From: Lepisosteus oculatus
Lineage: Eukaryota > Chordata > Actinopteri > Semionotiformes > Lepisosteidae
Reading direction: 5' to 3'
Assembly: GCF_040954835.1 (NCBI RefSeq)
Contig: NW_027168257.1
Coordinates: 336,501 to 400,500, forward strand
DNA length: 64,000 nt
Every line of letters starts with the position of its first letter. Position 1 is the first letter of the stretch. The translations under genes were made by a program, and so were the position numbers. Under the pieces are notes generated by a model, which searched no databases, had not been told where the DNA came from, and was given only the letters and a program-made list of their open reading frames with translations. Of this stretch, positions 45,836 to 56,611 are shown in pieces.

Positions 45836-45908
45836 GTTTCCGTAGTGTAGTGGTTATCACGTTCGCCTCACACGCGAAAGGTCCCCGGTTTGAAACCGGG
45901 CGAAAACA
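45836..45908 (+). tRNA. tRNA-Val (anticodon CAC), slightly degraded
   Basis: It starts GTTTCCGTAGTGTAGTGG. Loop CTCACAC gives CAC on TTCGC/GCGAA. T stem CCCGG/CCGGG is perfect, T loop TTTGAAA (C56 to T). The acceptor has one C-A mismatch. TTTT follows near 45915. The mirrored copy at 53754-53816 lacks the T arm. Confidence 0.75.
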
Positions 45909-46779
45909 GACTTCTTTTGTCGCCACGCACAAAAGGGGATTGGGGATTCGCCTAGCGCTGTGATCGAACAGACCCACTCACCTCTTAGTGTGGCGAGATC
46001 TGCACAGTGCATGTCGCAGCGCATCCTTCTTTCACTTCAATGCGCGTCCTGATGTACCCCGGTCTCCCGCGTGACAGGTGGGGACAGGTGACAGGTCCTA
46101 TACTAACGAGGAAGACATCGCTCTCTCCGACCCCCCGGCATCGTGTCCCGACCCACCGTGCTGGAAGCCGACGCGTGCTGTGATTCCTTTACGGAGCAGA
46201 AATGACAACCGAGGAGCCGAGAGATCATTTCAGCATTTCGCGTCTGAACGGAAAACACAAACGACCAACTCAGAATGACTTGCCTTTGACGCTTTTCAAA
46301 GCGTTCTTTGTGCACGACGACTGCGCCGCCTAGCAGATACAAATGGGTTGTACAACTTTGAACTAGTAAATGGAAGAGGGCTAAGCCCCCTCTCTTTTAG
46401 CCCAGGTTCGATCTGTCTCCCAGAATCACCAGGGCGCACACACACACACCCGTGCCGTTGAAGTGCTCTGCTTCATTTCTAAGGGCAACTCAACATTCAC
46501 TCCTACCCCGAGTGCAGAAAAGACAGCGTCCGCAGCAACAACAGCTCAGGTCTCTGCACAGGAGCTAAGCTGCCCCCATCTCCTCTGCTCTGCGGCTCCT
46601 GCAGAGCGGAGTCCTGCCTGGAGCCGTGTTCGCAGGCGGCGGCTCCCCACGCTCTGTCTGTGCGTCGTGAAATTAATTAATAACGTTAATAAATTTATAA
46701 AGTTAATAAAGTTATAAATTAGAAATTAATAACGATATAATTATATTCATGTACCGCAACACAAGAATAGTACACGCTG

Positions 46780-46975
46780 TACATTGTCTGTCGATAATGT
46801 TTCTGTAGTGCTTTAGTGGGTTAGGTTCCTGACTTCCATGTCACACGGTCTATGATTGAATCCCATGGAACTATGACTTTATTTTTTAACAAACATTTCT
46901 TTGAAAAAATGAAACGTTTCCCTTGGTCAGAGATTAAATAAAACCTCACTTTTTTAGGTTTTACTGTGCAGAGTG
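46780..46975 (+). repeat. tRNA-headed SINE-like element, copy 2
   Basis: GTGGGTTAGGTTCCTGAC (A-box-like) and GATTGAATCCC (B-box-like) are followed by the shared TTTTTTAACAAACATTTC tail and a TTGGTCAGAGATTAAATAAA end, then a duplicated GAGGTTTTAC block at about 46950-46997. It is the reverse of 52666-52870 within inverted repeat 2. Confidence 0.5.
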
Positions 46976-48304
46976 AGGTTTTACCTCACTTTTTTTGAGC
47001 AGAAGGTTTACTGTGACCTGAGAAGGGCCGGCATCCAATCACGGTGGTAAATACACACAAGCTCTCACTCATCTGAGCTACACGGCTACCAAGATGATCT
47101 CGGGTGCGCCGAGCTGGTACGGAACATATTGAACTGATCGATGGCGAATTGTCTCTCAGACAGGCTTTTCACCTCTAAGCTCCCTGACTGACAGTGATCA
47201 GCTAGGTAGTGAAACAGTCAGCTGCTTCTAAGCCTTAAACAGCTGCATCTCGGCGCTTCCACGGAGAGATGATTTTAAAGCCGAACATCACCCATTGGGA
47301 ACACCTTACTATCACTAGTTTAAGAGACTCTTAAGGTCTTGCAGAGGTGCCTGTCTAATAGCATGCGCTTTGCAAGCTATAGGTGTTTAGGCTGAGGCAG
47401 AATGCCTGTTAACAAAATGTTTTTCTAAAGGGGCCTCGCACTCTTTTCCAAGCAATGGTCACCATCCCCACAATGTAGTCATGTCCTAGGACGTCACCTG
47501 TTAGTCTCCATTTGTCTGCCACCAACATTTTAGGTTACGGGGTCACAACCGCACCCCGGAGAGCATAGGAGCCGTTGGCGTTCTGGCTGCGCAGATTGGG
47601 CTGAAGGTGGGGCGCTTGAATCTCGCTGTTGGAGGCCGTCTGAAACTGACCCAAGCCTTTCCCTTGAATTAAATGTAAATAAGAAATGAACCCCAGATGC
47701 ACATGGAATCAATCACGTGTTTCCTTTGAGCCGTTTCAAAGACTGCTCCAGAGTTTACCTTGCACAGATGCGCAAAGATTAATGATGGGGGTGCACGCTT
47801 CCAGGCGCCTTACAACTGTAGGGACTGATTAGAGACAATTCGTAGCGTGTACTCATTTCTCTCTATTCCCCGTGTTGCAGTGGTAGGATGACATAAATTC
47901 CTGCTTCGACACGTAACGGCAATATAATCAAGTGCAGGAGCTGAGGGCTTTAGTTTTGTTTCGTTTTCCATGGCGTTCGTAAGCGCGCAAATCAAAGGCA
48001 ATTCCTGCGTCTAACACGAATGTAAATGCTTTTGAAAGTGCAGTGTGGTGCAGCTTGTAAAAACCATTTGTGGTTTGTTGATGTTTTTTCTGTCTGCCAA
48101 AGTTGCATTTTGACATCCGGACTGGGGGACTTTATCATTTGAACGTGAAGCCAGCCTTAAACCCTCTGAGGCGTGTCTGTCTGCCGGCACGAATCTTGTG
48201 AAAGGTATTTTTTTTTTAACGGAGAGCGACTTTAAAAAGGTTTCCGCAGCCACCTCGCACTCCGTGTTAGATTATAGGAGGAATGCGGCGGCAGCGAGCT
48301 CGCT

Positions 48305-48371
48305 TTTGTCGTGGCCGAGTGGTTAAGTGCGTTGGGGCTTCCCCGCGCAGGTTCGGAATTTACCGACTCCG
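48305..48371 (+). pseudogene. tRNA-Ser pseudogene lacking the anticodon arm
   Basis: TGGCCGAGTGGTTAAG joins directly to TGCGTTGGGGCTTCCCCGCGC, so about 15 nt with the anticodon are deleted compared with 9924-10005. The T loop is TTCGGAA. It is non-functional. Confidence 0.75.
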
Positions 48372-49089
48372 GCGTCTGCCGCACGTCGCCTTGTGCCTGC
48401 GCGGCAAAGGCAAAGTGCCGTTTCTCCTTTCCCGGTACTATAAAAACGCTAAATCGCTTGGACCCGCTGCCATTGAAAGCAATTCTTCAGATAACCACAC
48501 ATTTTGCGTTCGCACCTCTGGTGGCTTATGCCTTTGAAAACCTAATGAATAAAGCTGAAAGAACCGACACGATATGTAGGTGCTCGTAAACCACGCAGTA
48601 AAGAACTGTTAACAGCAAGGGTTTCAGTGGGTTAACTGAGGAGAAGGCGTGATCGCTAATTGTTGACTTTTTATTTGGTGTTAGAAACACTCTTACTGTG
48701 CATGACGTGCAACAAATGTAGCCACAGAAATTGCATCACGCTTTCATGTATGCTATTGCAGACACCAACGTTGCCTAGATAGAAAACCGAAATAGCCGTG
48801 GGTTTGCTTGCTGGTCTGAAGGATCTCTCTTCGAATCTCTATCATTTGTCAATGGAAGTAAAAGGCGCTGAAATCTCATACGTTCAGAATCAAACCCGCA
48901 GCTGTTGTTCGACTTTATTTCTTGACTAATTACAACTGAGTGTCGCATGAGCAGTTACGTAAACTTGTCTGATATATTTGAACACAAATGCCGTTCTTCA
49001 ATTAAAACTAACAGTACATTGTCAGGGACATTCAGTTCTATACAAACAAGAGACAGACAAGAGAACATTTAGTATATAATAGACAGAAA

Positions 49090-49113
49090 GAGGTTCGAAT
49101 CCTGCCGACTACG
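49090..49113 (+). pseudogene. tRNA-Ser 3' fragment
   Basis: GAGGTTCGAATCCTGCCGAC then TACG is the T arm and acceptor 3' strand of tRNA-Ser with nothing of the tRNA before it. It sits in a patch of rearranged flank sequence. Confidence 0.75.
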
Positions 49114-49368
49114 TTGTCCACCTCCTGTCGTTGTGTTTCGGCGCAAGCAAAGAAGCGCCCCTGTTCGGTGTTCCTGGTGGTTTTAAAATGCCAAATTGCT
49201 TGTACCCGCTCCCTTGCAAATAAGTTCTTCAGCGTCCGCGAATGGCATTTTACAGCTGGAAGCAGATGTCGACGCTTTTTGCACAGAGCACCAAAAAAGC
49301 GTCTTTTTTGAAGGCCCGTAAGTAGCACAGACTGCTTAGGGAGTAGCCCGATGCGTTTAAAAACAACC

Positions 49369-49441
49369 CGAGCCAGGCAGGAGTCGAACCTACAATCTCC
49401 TGATCCGTAGTCAGACGCGTTATCCATTGCGCCACTGGCCC
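49369..49441 (-). tRNA. tRNA-Arg (anticodon ACG)
   Basis: On the minus strand it starts GGGCCAGTGGCGCAATGG. The acceptor is fully paired with one G-U and discriminator G. Loop CTACGGA gives ACG, and T arm GTAGG-TTCGACT-CCTGC pairs with one G-U. T5 follows at 49359-49363. It is intact and stronger than the copy at 10963-11035. Confidence 0.93.
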
Positions 49442-50611
49442 TGGTGTGACATTGCAGGACTGTAACCCAGTGAGATCAGCACTGCAACTAGTAAAATATT
49501 ACCCCCGGTTCATTCTTTTCTAAAAGTGAGAAACACCTGTTTTCTTCATTTTGTCTGTTTTAAAACCATATCTCTTTAAACCAAACCAAGAGTTTGTCTT
49601 TTGCACTGATATTCTGATTCATTTCGATTTCAAAGAAAAAAAAACATTATCTTCCAAAGCATCATAAAATTGTCCCTTCTTCCAGACTCTACTTCTCTCT
49701 TGTAGTAGTACAGCAGACCTTTCCAGGTGAGCAGATCACAGAGTCCGAAATGAGCTTCCTCCATCAAGCAAAGTACCTGAACATGACTCTGTCTTCATAA
49801 AAGCGCCCCTGTAATAAAGACATTAAATCCGAAACCAAGAGGGCAGTTGCCTACTGAAGTTCAAGAAGTCATCAATTTTAACCTAGCAACACATTAAAGG
49901 CTGCATCTATACAAGTACGATTCTAGAAATGCTCACCAGATTACATTTTAAGAAGGAACTGCGCTTCAGGTTCCGCCGAGATCTTAACTCGGATGGCAGG
50001 ATTCAGAGTCCGGAGTGCGGACTGATGGCGCACGGAGGGTCCACATACTGTGGATCCCTCAGTGATCTTCCGCGTGTTCAAACAGCCAGCGTGTGACTCC
50101 CCTGTCCCCGTGACCTCATTGCTCTGCTCTCGCCTCTGTGCAGCCGAGCCGGACTCATGGTAAAGTGGAAAAAAATATGCCCTCAACGTGAGATTTACTC
50201 TGGAGCGAGGATAGACGTTACCTTTTTATCGTTGAACAGGATGTATGTGATGTGGCGACTAGGTTCAATTTTGTATCCTCTTTAAAAGATTAAGGACTGG
50301 GGTGAGCGTGATTTACCACCCTTTCAGCTAAGAACCCGACGTGCGGACCGTTTAAGCTGCATAGACTCGGTCGTTTAACTCTTCTCCATTAGCAGGGTTA
50401 AGGTTAAAGAAAAAAACATTGCTGACTTCTTTTTTTTTTTGCTAGCCGCAAGCGCTGATTAGGAAGGTTTGTATTTCATGTTTTGCAAGTTGCATCCATT
50501 TTAAGAAAAACAAGTCGTTCAAGACAGGAAATGAATGCTTGCATTTAATTAAGTCTAGCCGAAGGCAGTTGTCCATAATGACCAGTTCTGTTCGAGAAGA
50601 CAGAACAAAAA

Positions 50612-50685
50612 AGGCACCGCTGGGATTCTGAACTAGGGTTTCCTGTTTACTAGACAGGCGCCTTAAGCAACTAAGCCATGGCGTC
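50612..50685 (-). pseudogene. tRNA-Thr (AGT) pseudogene
   Basis: On the minus strand CATGGCTTAGTTGCTTAAGG and anticodon arm CCTGTCTAGTAAACAGG (AGT) identify tRNA-Thr. The T arm (CCTAGTTCAGAATCCCAG) has an insertion-like disruption and does not pair. It is the direct duplicate of the CTT version at 12203-12276. Confidence 0.7.
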
Positions 50686-51064
50686 CCAGGAAAGCTGTCC
50701 TTTTGCAGCCACTTGGACACACCACTCAGACACATCTGCATTCGGTGTGTGCTCCGCCTGCTCGCTGAGCAAGTTGCCACCTTTACATACAATAGCAACA
50801 TCAACACCAAGAGAAAGGGTGACAAATGGCTTTTATCTGGAACTTTTCATGTCCAAGGAGCTCAATGTGCTTTCTGTGTACAACAGGGCCACTGAACTCC
50901 ACACTGGCCACTGAACCACAGCAGTGGCTTGCTGGCTTGACATCTCCCAAGGAAAATGTTAAAATCGCATGTGGAACATGAAAATGACCCTCGAGTATGA
51001 GGGAAAAAAAAGAAAAAGATCATTTGGAGTGCGCCAACCCATGTCCGGACAGCCCAGTGTCGTT

Positions 51065-51146
51065 GACGAGGTGGCCGAGTGGTTAAGGCGATGGACTGCT
51101 AATCCATTGTGCTCTGCACGCATGGGTTCGAATCCCATCCTCGTCG
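51065..51146 (+). tRNA. tRNA-Ser (anticodon GCT), second copy
   Basis: The 82-nt class II tRNA has the same body as 12657-12738, here with T stem ATGGG/CCCAT fully paired and variable arm GTGCTCTGCACGC. All stems pair and both boxes are intact. It appears functional. Confidence 0.96.
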
Positions 51147-51360
51147 TTCTCCATGTCTGACACGTGTGCCCGTTCAGCGTTGGCACTCCTGTCGTTTGCT
51201 CAGGTTCTAGAGCCGTACATTTTCTAGCGGTGGCTGAACATGGTATAGTAGGCTAACGTCAGTCTCGAGCAGTAACAGTAACGGTATTTACGTGCCGCTG
51301 CTGCCAAGTGGCTCTGGGTTGAGACTGCGGTTTCACTTACTCGCAACGCAAACGGAGAAA

Positions 51361-51425
51361 GCGGTTTTTGACAGTCTCTTGAGAGACTGCACTAGGTGTT
51401 TAGGGATAGACTTTGTCAGTTCCCC
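51361..51425 (+). pseudogene. U4 snRNA 3'-end fragment, second copy
   Basis: GTTTTTGACAGTCTCTTGAGAGACTG corresponds to the U4 Sm region and 3' hairpin, with the decayed 3' box GTTTAGGGATAGA. It is the duplicate of 12908-12978; the 5' part of U4 is absent. Confidence 0.7.
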
Positions 51426-52665
51426 CTGGGATGGTGGCCTCTCAAATAGTTTGTGATTCCTCTAGACGTTTCTACAGTAGAAGCCTGCTTCGTGGCTTAA
51501 ATCCAAGCTAAGGAAACGAGTTAGAGGTCTGATGCAGAACTGCGAATTCAATGAAGGGGAACAATACAGTACATTGCACTGTATGTGTGAGGAAAGCTGC
51601 CCCCTTCAGTCCCTTGTTGACCGAACAGAGGACTGTAAAGGATACCGCCAAGAAACTTAAGGTTGCTGGTTGGAATCCAGCTCCAAAGAAGCCCCTTTGG
51701 GTGTTATGTCATCAAAAAGTAAGAACAGCGAATCTCCCTTTGATCAAAAGCGCAACAGAGCTGTTTTCCGTGGAGCAGGTTTCAGAGCCGTAGACCTGTT
51801 TTATTTGTAGGGCAGGGCGCATTCCCAAACGCGAATCTCCTGTTTTAGAAATGCTTTGGGCGGCGTGAAGTGAAAATAAGAAGTGGGCTCCAGATGCACA
51901 TGGAAGCAATCAAGTGTTTCATCCGAGCTGTTTCAAAGACTGCCCAAGAGCTTTCCTTTCACAGAGGCGCAACGATTAATGATGGGGGTGCACCCTTCAA
52001 TGCGCCTTACGACTCTAGGGAGTGATTGAGACGATTCGTAGCGTGTGCTCATTTCTTTCTATTCCCCGTGTTGCAGTGGTAGGATGACGTAAATTACTGC
52101 TTTGACACGTATCGGCATTATAATCAAGTGCAGGAGCTGAGCCACGGCGCCCCAGGAGTGTTGTCCTTTTGCAGCCACTTGGACACACCTTTAGAAAAAC
52201 ATTTTGTTAACAGGCATTCTGCCTCAGCCTAAACACCTATAGCTTGCAAAGTGCATGCTATTAGACAGGCACCTCTGCAAGACCTTAAGAGTCTCTTAAA
52301 CTAGTGATAGTAAGGTGTTCCCAATGGGCGATGTTCGGCTTTCAAATCATCTCTCCGTGGAAGCGCCGAGATGCAGCTGTTTAAGGCTTAGAAGCAGCTG
52401 ACTGTTTCACTACCTAGCTGATCACTGTCAGTCAGGGAGCTTAGAGGTGAAAAGCCTGTCTGAGAGACAATTCGCCGTCGATCAGTTCAATATGTTCCGT
52501 ACCAGCTCGGCGCACCCGAGATCATCTTGGTAGCCGTGTAGCTCATATGAGTGAGAGCGTGTGTGTGTACCACCGTGATTGGATGCCGGCCCTTCTCAGG
52601 TAACAGTAAACCTTCTGCTAAAAAAAAGTGAGGTAAAACCTCACTCTGCACAGTAAAACCTCAAA

Positions 52666-52870
52666 AAAAGTGAGGTTTTATTTAATCTCTGACCAAGGGA
52701 AATTGTTTCATTTTTTCAAAGAAATGTTTGTTAAAAAATAAAGTCATAGTTCCATGGGATTCAATCATAGACCATGTGACATAGAAGTCAGGAACCTAAC
52801 CCACAGCGCCACCAGCACAGTCACATGCTGAGTGCTGAAAAAGCACTACAGAAACATTATCGACAGACAA
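52666..52870 (-). repeat. tRNA-headed SINE-like element, copy 3
   Basis: On the minus strand TGGCGCTGTGGGTTAGGTTC (a good A-box match) and ATGATTGAATCCC (B-box-like) precede the shared tail. This is the best-preserved head of the family in the window. Confidence 0.5.
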
Positions 52871-53753
52871 TGTACAGTGTGTACTATTCTTGTGTTGCGG
52901 TACATGAATATAATTATATCGTTATTAATTTCTAATTTATAACTTTATTAACTTTATAAATTAACTTTATAAATTTATTAATTAATTTCACGACGCACAG
53001 ACAGGGCGCGGGGAGCCGCCGCCTGCAAACACAGCTCCAGGCAGGACTCCACTCCGCAGGAGCCGCAGAGCAGAGGAGATGGGGGCAGCTTAGCTCCTGT
53101 GCAGAGACCTGAGCTGCTGTTGCTGCAGACACTGTCTTTTCTGCACGGGGTAGGAGTGAATGTTGAGTTGCCCTTAGAAATGAAGCAGAGCACTTCAACG
53201 GCACGGGTGTGTGTGTGTGCGCCCTGGTGATTCTGGGAGACAGATCGAACCTGGGCTAAAAGAGAGGGGGCTTAGCCCCTCTTCCATTTGCTAGTTCAAA
53301 GTTGTACAACCCATTTGTATCTGCTAGGCGGCGCAGTCGTCGTGCACAAAGAACGCTTTGAAAAGCGTCAAAGGCAAGTCATTCTGAGTTGGTCATTTGT
53401 GTTTTCCGTTCAGACGCGAAATGCTGAAATGATCTCTCGGCTCCTCGGTTGTCATTTCTGCTCCGTAAAGGAATCACAGCACACATCGTTTTCCAGCACG
53501 GTGGGTCGGGACACGATGCCGGGGGTCGGAGAGAGCGATGTCTTCCTCGTTAGTATAGGACCTGTCACCTGTCCCCACCTGTCACGCGGGAGACCGGGGT
53601 ACATCAGGACGCGCATTGAAGTGAAAGCAGGATGCGCTGCGACATGCACTGTGCAGATCCCGCCACACTAAGAGGTGAGTGGGTCTGTTCGATCACAGCA
53701 CTAGGCGAATCCCCAATCCCCTTTTGTGCGTGGCGACAAAAGAAGTCTGAAGT

Positions 53754-53816
53754 CTGTTTCCACCCGGGGACCTTTCGCGTGTGAGGCAAACGTGATAACC
53801 ACTACACTACGGAAAC
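53754..53816 (-). pseudogene. tRNA-Val (CAC) pseudogene lacking the T arm
   Basis: On the minus strand GTTTCCGTAGTGTAGTGG, loop CTCACAC and GAAAGGTCCCCGG are intact, then the sequence jumps to GTGGAAACA. About 10 nt including the T loop (B box) are deleted, so Pol III transcription is unlikely. Confidence 0.8.
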
Positions 53817-54134
53817 GGTGGTAAGATGTGCCCAGCGGCCCAGCGCTGAGCTTCGCCAATGCGATTCAGCTGCTTCCAGTGCCTTTATTGGTGTGCGCTG
53901 ATGGACCGTGCTCTCTCTCCAGAGTCCAGCACGCCTGTCATGGACGGTGCAGGAAAGGCGGCGCCACATTCTACAGCCCTCTCCACGCAATCGACGAAAT
54001 CGGGCTACTGAAGTGGAGAAAATCGCCTCTCCAGAAAGTGCAAATATCATCTTGGAGAGTATAAATCCTATTGCCAAAGGTCAGCCCTGTCTACCAGAGT
54101 AACTCTCCCACCTCCTGCAGCGATGGTCAGCTCT

Positions 54135-54182
54135 GGCCGCCTGGGTGAAAACCAGGAATCCTAACCGCTAGACCATATAGGA
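54135..54182 (-). pseudogene. tRNA-Glu (TTC) pseudogene, 3' truncated
   Basis: On the minus strand TCCTATATGGTCTAGCGG and the TTC anticodon arm are intact up to CAGGCGGCC, after which the T arm and acceptor 3' strand are replaced by AGAGCTGACC. Confidence 0.8.
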
Positions 54183-54383
54183 GCGCACAACCCTGCTGTT
54201 CCGGGCATCATGCAAGCAAACTACAGAAATATTAGAAAACACGCAAGAGAGTTGTCACTCAGAGTGTCGAAGGGTCGATGTATACTGGGGCTCAGTTGAA
54301 ATGCAACGTCAGGACTTTTCCGAATTATGTCACATGAAGAAAGCACAGCCTTTTCCGCCCTGCCACGTGTGTATCGGTAACTC

Positions 54384-54455
54384 GCCGTGATCGTATAGTG
54401 GTCAGTACTTTGCGTTGTGGCCGCAACAACCCCGGTTCGAATCGGGGTCACGGCA
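54384..54455 (+). tRNA. tRNA-His (anticodon GTG), second copy
   Basis: The 72-nt gene starts GCCGTGATCGTATAGTGG. Acceptor and anticodon arms are as in 45042-45113. T arm CCCGG-TTCGAAT-CGGGG has one G-G mismatch but a consensus B box. TTTT follows near 54471. It appears functional. Confidence 0.9.
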
Positions 54456-55029
54456 GAATAGGGGCGTCTGCTTTTACTACTTGCACGAATGAAGGCAAAA
54501 AAAAGCCAATCGATGTGAACGAACGGCGCTTTACAGAGGAGTACTGCCTGACTGGATCGTTGATGAACGACAGAGGCCACTCCGACCTCTTCTCGGGTTT
54601 CTTCAATGACTTACTAAGGATCTTCTTCACATTCGCCCATGCAGGGGAAGCCAGTTACACCAAAGCAAACGCAGGAAAGTGCAATTCAAGCAGAGACCAG
54701 GAGGGACTTGTTTACACCGAGAGTGGTCGGAGAATGGAACAATGCGCCCAGCCCTGTTGCTGGAGCCGATTCTTGATGAGATCTTGGGCTCACTAAGAAG
54801 CCCCCGCTGGATGCTAATCTTTCTGTTGTTCTTGCAGGTCCTGCGCTGCTTTTGAGCCGACAGAGCTCGTCCTGGTCTGTCGGCACAGCCCAATTGCAAA
54901 TGATCGGCTCCGCGTACAGAAGGAACGTGCGTTTGGTACAAGAGTGCATGAAGGCACCGGAAATACATTGGGAACAAATGACCGGTCGCTCAATACCTCT
55001 GTGAAGTACAGGAGCGTGCAAATCGAGGC

Positions 55030-55102
55030 TGTTTCCGCCCGGTCTCGAACCGGGGACCTTTCGCGTGTTAGGCGAACGTGATAACCACTACACTACGGAA
55101 AC
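55030..55102 (-). tRNA. tRNA-Val (anticodon AAC)
   Basis: On the minus strand the 73-nt gene starts GTTTCCGTAGTGTAGTGG. Acceptor GTTTCCG/CGGAAAC, loop CTAACAC (AAC) on TTCGC/GCGAA, and T arm CCCGG-TTCGAGA-CCGGG are all perfect. It is the intact partner of the degraded 44397-44469 copy. No T4 run lies immediately downstream. Confidence 0.95.
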
Positions 55103-55211
55103 CTGTAGTGTTTGCTGCTGGTGTATCGCTTGCGTTTCGGGCTGAGAAAGGGACGCGTCATTTTAGGCAGGGGGCGCTGGAGAGAGGAACAAAGGGAGCG
55201 ATGAAACAAAA

Positions 55212-55258
55212 TGCCGAAACCCGGGATTGAGCCAAGGATCTTTAGAACATACTCTCAC
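55212..55258 (-). pseudogene. tRNA-Phe 3' relic, mirrored copy
   Basis: On the minus strand CTCAATCCCGGGTTTCGGCA preserves the acceptor 3' strand and T arm of tRNA-Phe; the 5' half is lost as in 44241-44287. Confidence 0.7.
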
Positions 55259-55779
55259 GAATCGTTAGAATATGTGCGTTTGATCATCAATTGCGTAACA
55301 ACCACATTCGTTCGACTTGAGCCATCAAGCTCATAGTTTTCAAATCTTGAAAGCTGTCATTGAGCACATCATAGTCTGCAGTACGCCACGTAACTTGCGT
55401 ACTTCAACAGAAAGAAGAGCAGACAGCTCCATAAATATGCGAGGCGCAGAGAGTGCAAGGCGAGCCGCACACGTTTCGGTGGCTGAGAGAGGGCAGTTTT
55501 TGCTTCTGCATTTCCCAAGTAAGGACGCATGACAACAAGCGATTGCGGTGCTCATTTACGACATAGTGGTGATGAGTTTTCAGTACGTGTTCTTTTGAAC
55601 GAGCAATGAGGTTGCTGCCTTGGACAGCTGACTGCACGCTCTCATTGTGCCACGTGATGAGTATTCACCAGGCTCGTTCAGTCATTAGTCACATTCCATC
55701 GTTTGCCATAAGCAGATGCTGCAAGGTGATGTGGATATCAGTTCCCAGTCTTGTGGACGAGGACAAAAAGAACACACAA

Positions 55780-55851
55780 GGGCTCATCCACGAGTTGAAC
55801 CCAGGACCTCCCACACCCTAAGCAAGAATCATACCCCTAAACCAATGAGCC
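55780..55851 (-). tRNA. tRNA-Pro (anticodon AGG), degraded copy
   Basis: On the minus strand GGCTCATTGGTTTAGGGG with AGG loop TTAGGGT. The T stem (CTGGG against CGTGG region) no longer pairs cleanly, although TTCAACT remains. It is probably inactive or weak compared with 43648-43719. Confidence 0.6.
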
Positions 55852-56051
55852 ACGGCAGCACTTTCCATTTTATTCTGTCAGCCAGCTTGAGGACGGGGGA
55901 GAGGCGTCATTCGCTCGTCCAGTCAGACCTTCATCAATAAGTCAAGAAAGCCGCAATTACACGACTGCCTTGCAGACGAAGGGCAGTGAACTGCACCCGG
56001 TAAGAGGGGAACAAGCGGCACTAGGCGACACCGAGGCATGAGCCCCAGCGA

Positions 56052-56124
56052 GGGGGGTTAGCTTGCATGGTACGGCGCTCGCTTTGCATGCGAGAGGTAG
56101 CGGGATCGTTTCCCACGTCCTCCA
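56052..56124 (+). tRNA. tRNA-Ala (anticodon TGC), doubtful
   Basis: GGGGGGTTAGC with anticodon arm CTCGC-TTTGCAT-GCGAG (TGC) and 3' end GTCCTCCA. The acceptor pairs with several G-U pairs. The D arm (TTGCATGGTACGGC) is changed, the T arm GCGGG-ATCGTTT-CCCAC has a mismatch and the B box is atypical. Marginal gene or young pseudogene; better than 43502-43574. Confidence 0.6.
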
Positions 56125-56538
56125 GGTGTGTGCTTAGAGCTTGATGTGCCGAAAGGTGTCCTTTAGCCTGTGGTCACACCTTGCATGGAGAGCGTCATGC
56201 AGCTGTCAATCATTTCACAGCCACGCCCCCTCTTCATCTTCTCTCTGCCTTAAGCGTCTCCGCCACTCTCTCTTGACATTTCATGTCAGCATGTCAGAAG
56301 TCCGAGTGACGTTTTTAATGGCTGAGTGAGGGCACGATGCTGAAGCAGAGAGGCCACTTCAGCCAGAGAGACTTGTGCTAGGTGAGATCTGAAAAACAGA
56401 CTCGCAACAGAAACAGACCAAAAAAGTATCGGTGAGATCAAAAGGCAAATGCAACATCCAGCAGAGGGCGTCTGAAGATTAGGGAACGGGCGACTGAAAT
56501 CCATATGAGGCAAACTTTCCGGCTGTGCACTGCAGCTG

Positions 56539-56611
56539 GCCTCGTTGGCGTAGTTGGTAGCGCATCAGTCTCTTTATCTGAAGGTCCTGAGTTTGATCCT
56601 CACACGGGGCA
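56539..56611 (+). tRNA. Met-bodied tRNA with anticodon CTT, second copy
   Basis: Same body and same altered anticodon loop CTCTTTA and T loop TTTGATC as 43015-43087, with one further D-stem-side change (GCGCATCAG). The acceptor GCCTCGT/ACGGGGC pairs with one G-U. TTTT follows at about 56623. Probably a pseudogene. Confidence 0.65.

Larger units (their letters stand above)
42080..46990 (+). repeat. Left arm of inverted repeat 2
   Basis: Matches about 52640-57560 in reverse with a coordinate sum near 99630-99650 (for example 42471-42725 with 56901-57155, and 46103-46342 with 53288-53671). It holds Met-like, Ala, Pro, Phe relic, Val(AAC), His, Glu and Val(CAC) tRNAs. Positions 42090-42440 are the conserved 5' flank seen before tRNA-Ser copies, without the tRNA. 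The stretch 46000-46700 has no gene; an isolated B-box-like AGGTTCGAT is at 46404. Confidence 0.9.
46995..52130 (+). repeat. Block B, second copy (centre of inverted repeat 2)
   Basis: Direct duplicate of about 8590-13690. Local differences include an insertion of tRNA-Ser and tRNA-Gly flank pieces at about 49075-49315 and extra sequence at 51305-51365. Its end at 52136-52190 is a patchwork: block B sequence is joined to a fragment of the tRNA-Thr flank and then to an inverted piece of the block's own left end. Confidence 0.85.

Noticed and set aside
46395-46425. CCCAGGTTCGATCTG as a tRNA B box
   Set aside because: No A box, anticodon arm or acceptor pairing around it, and the mirrored copy near 53247 shows none either.
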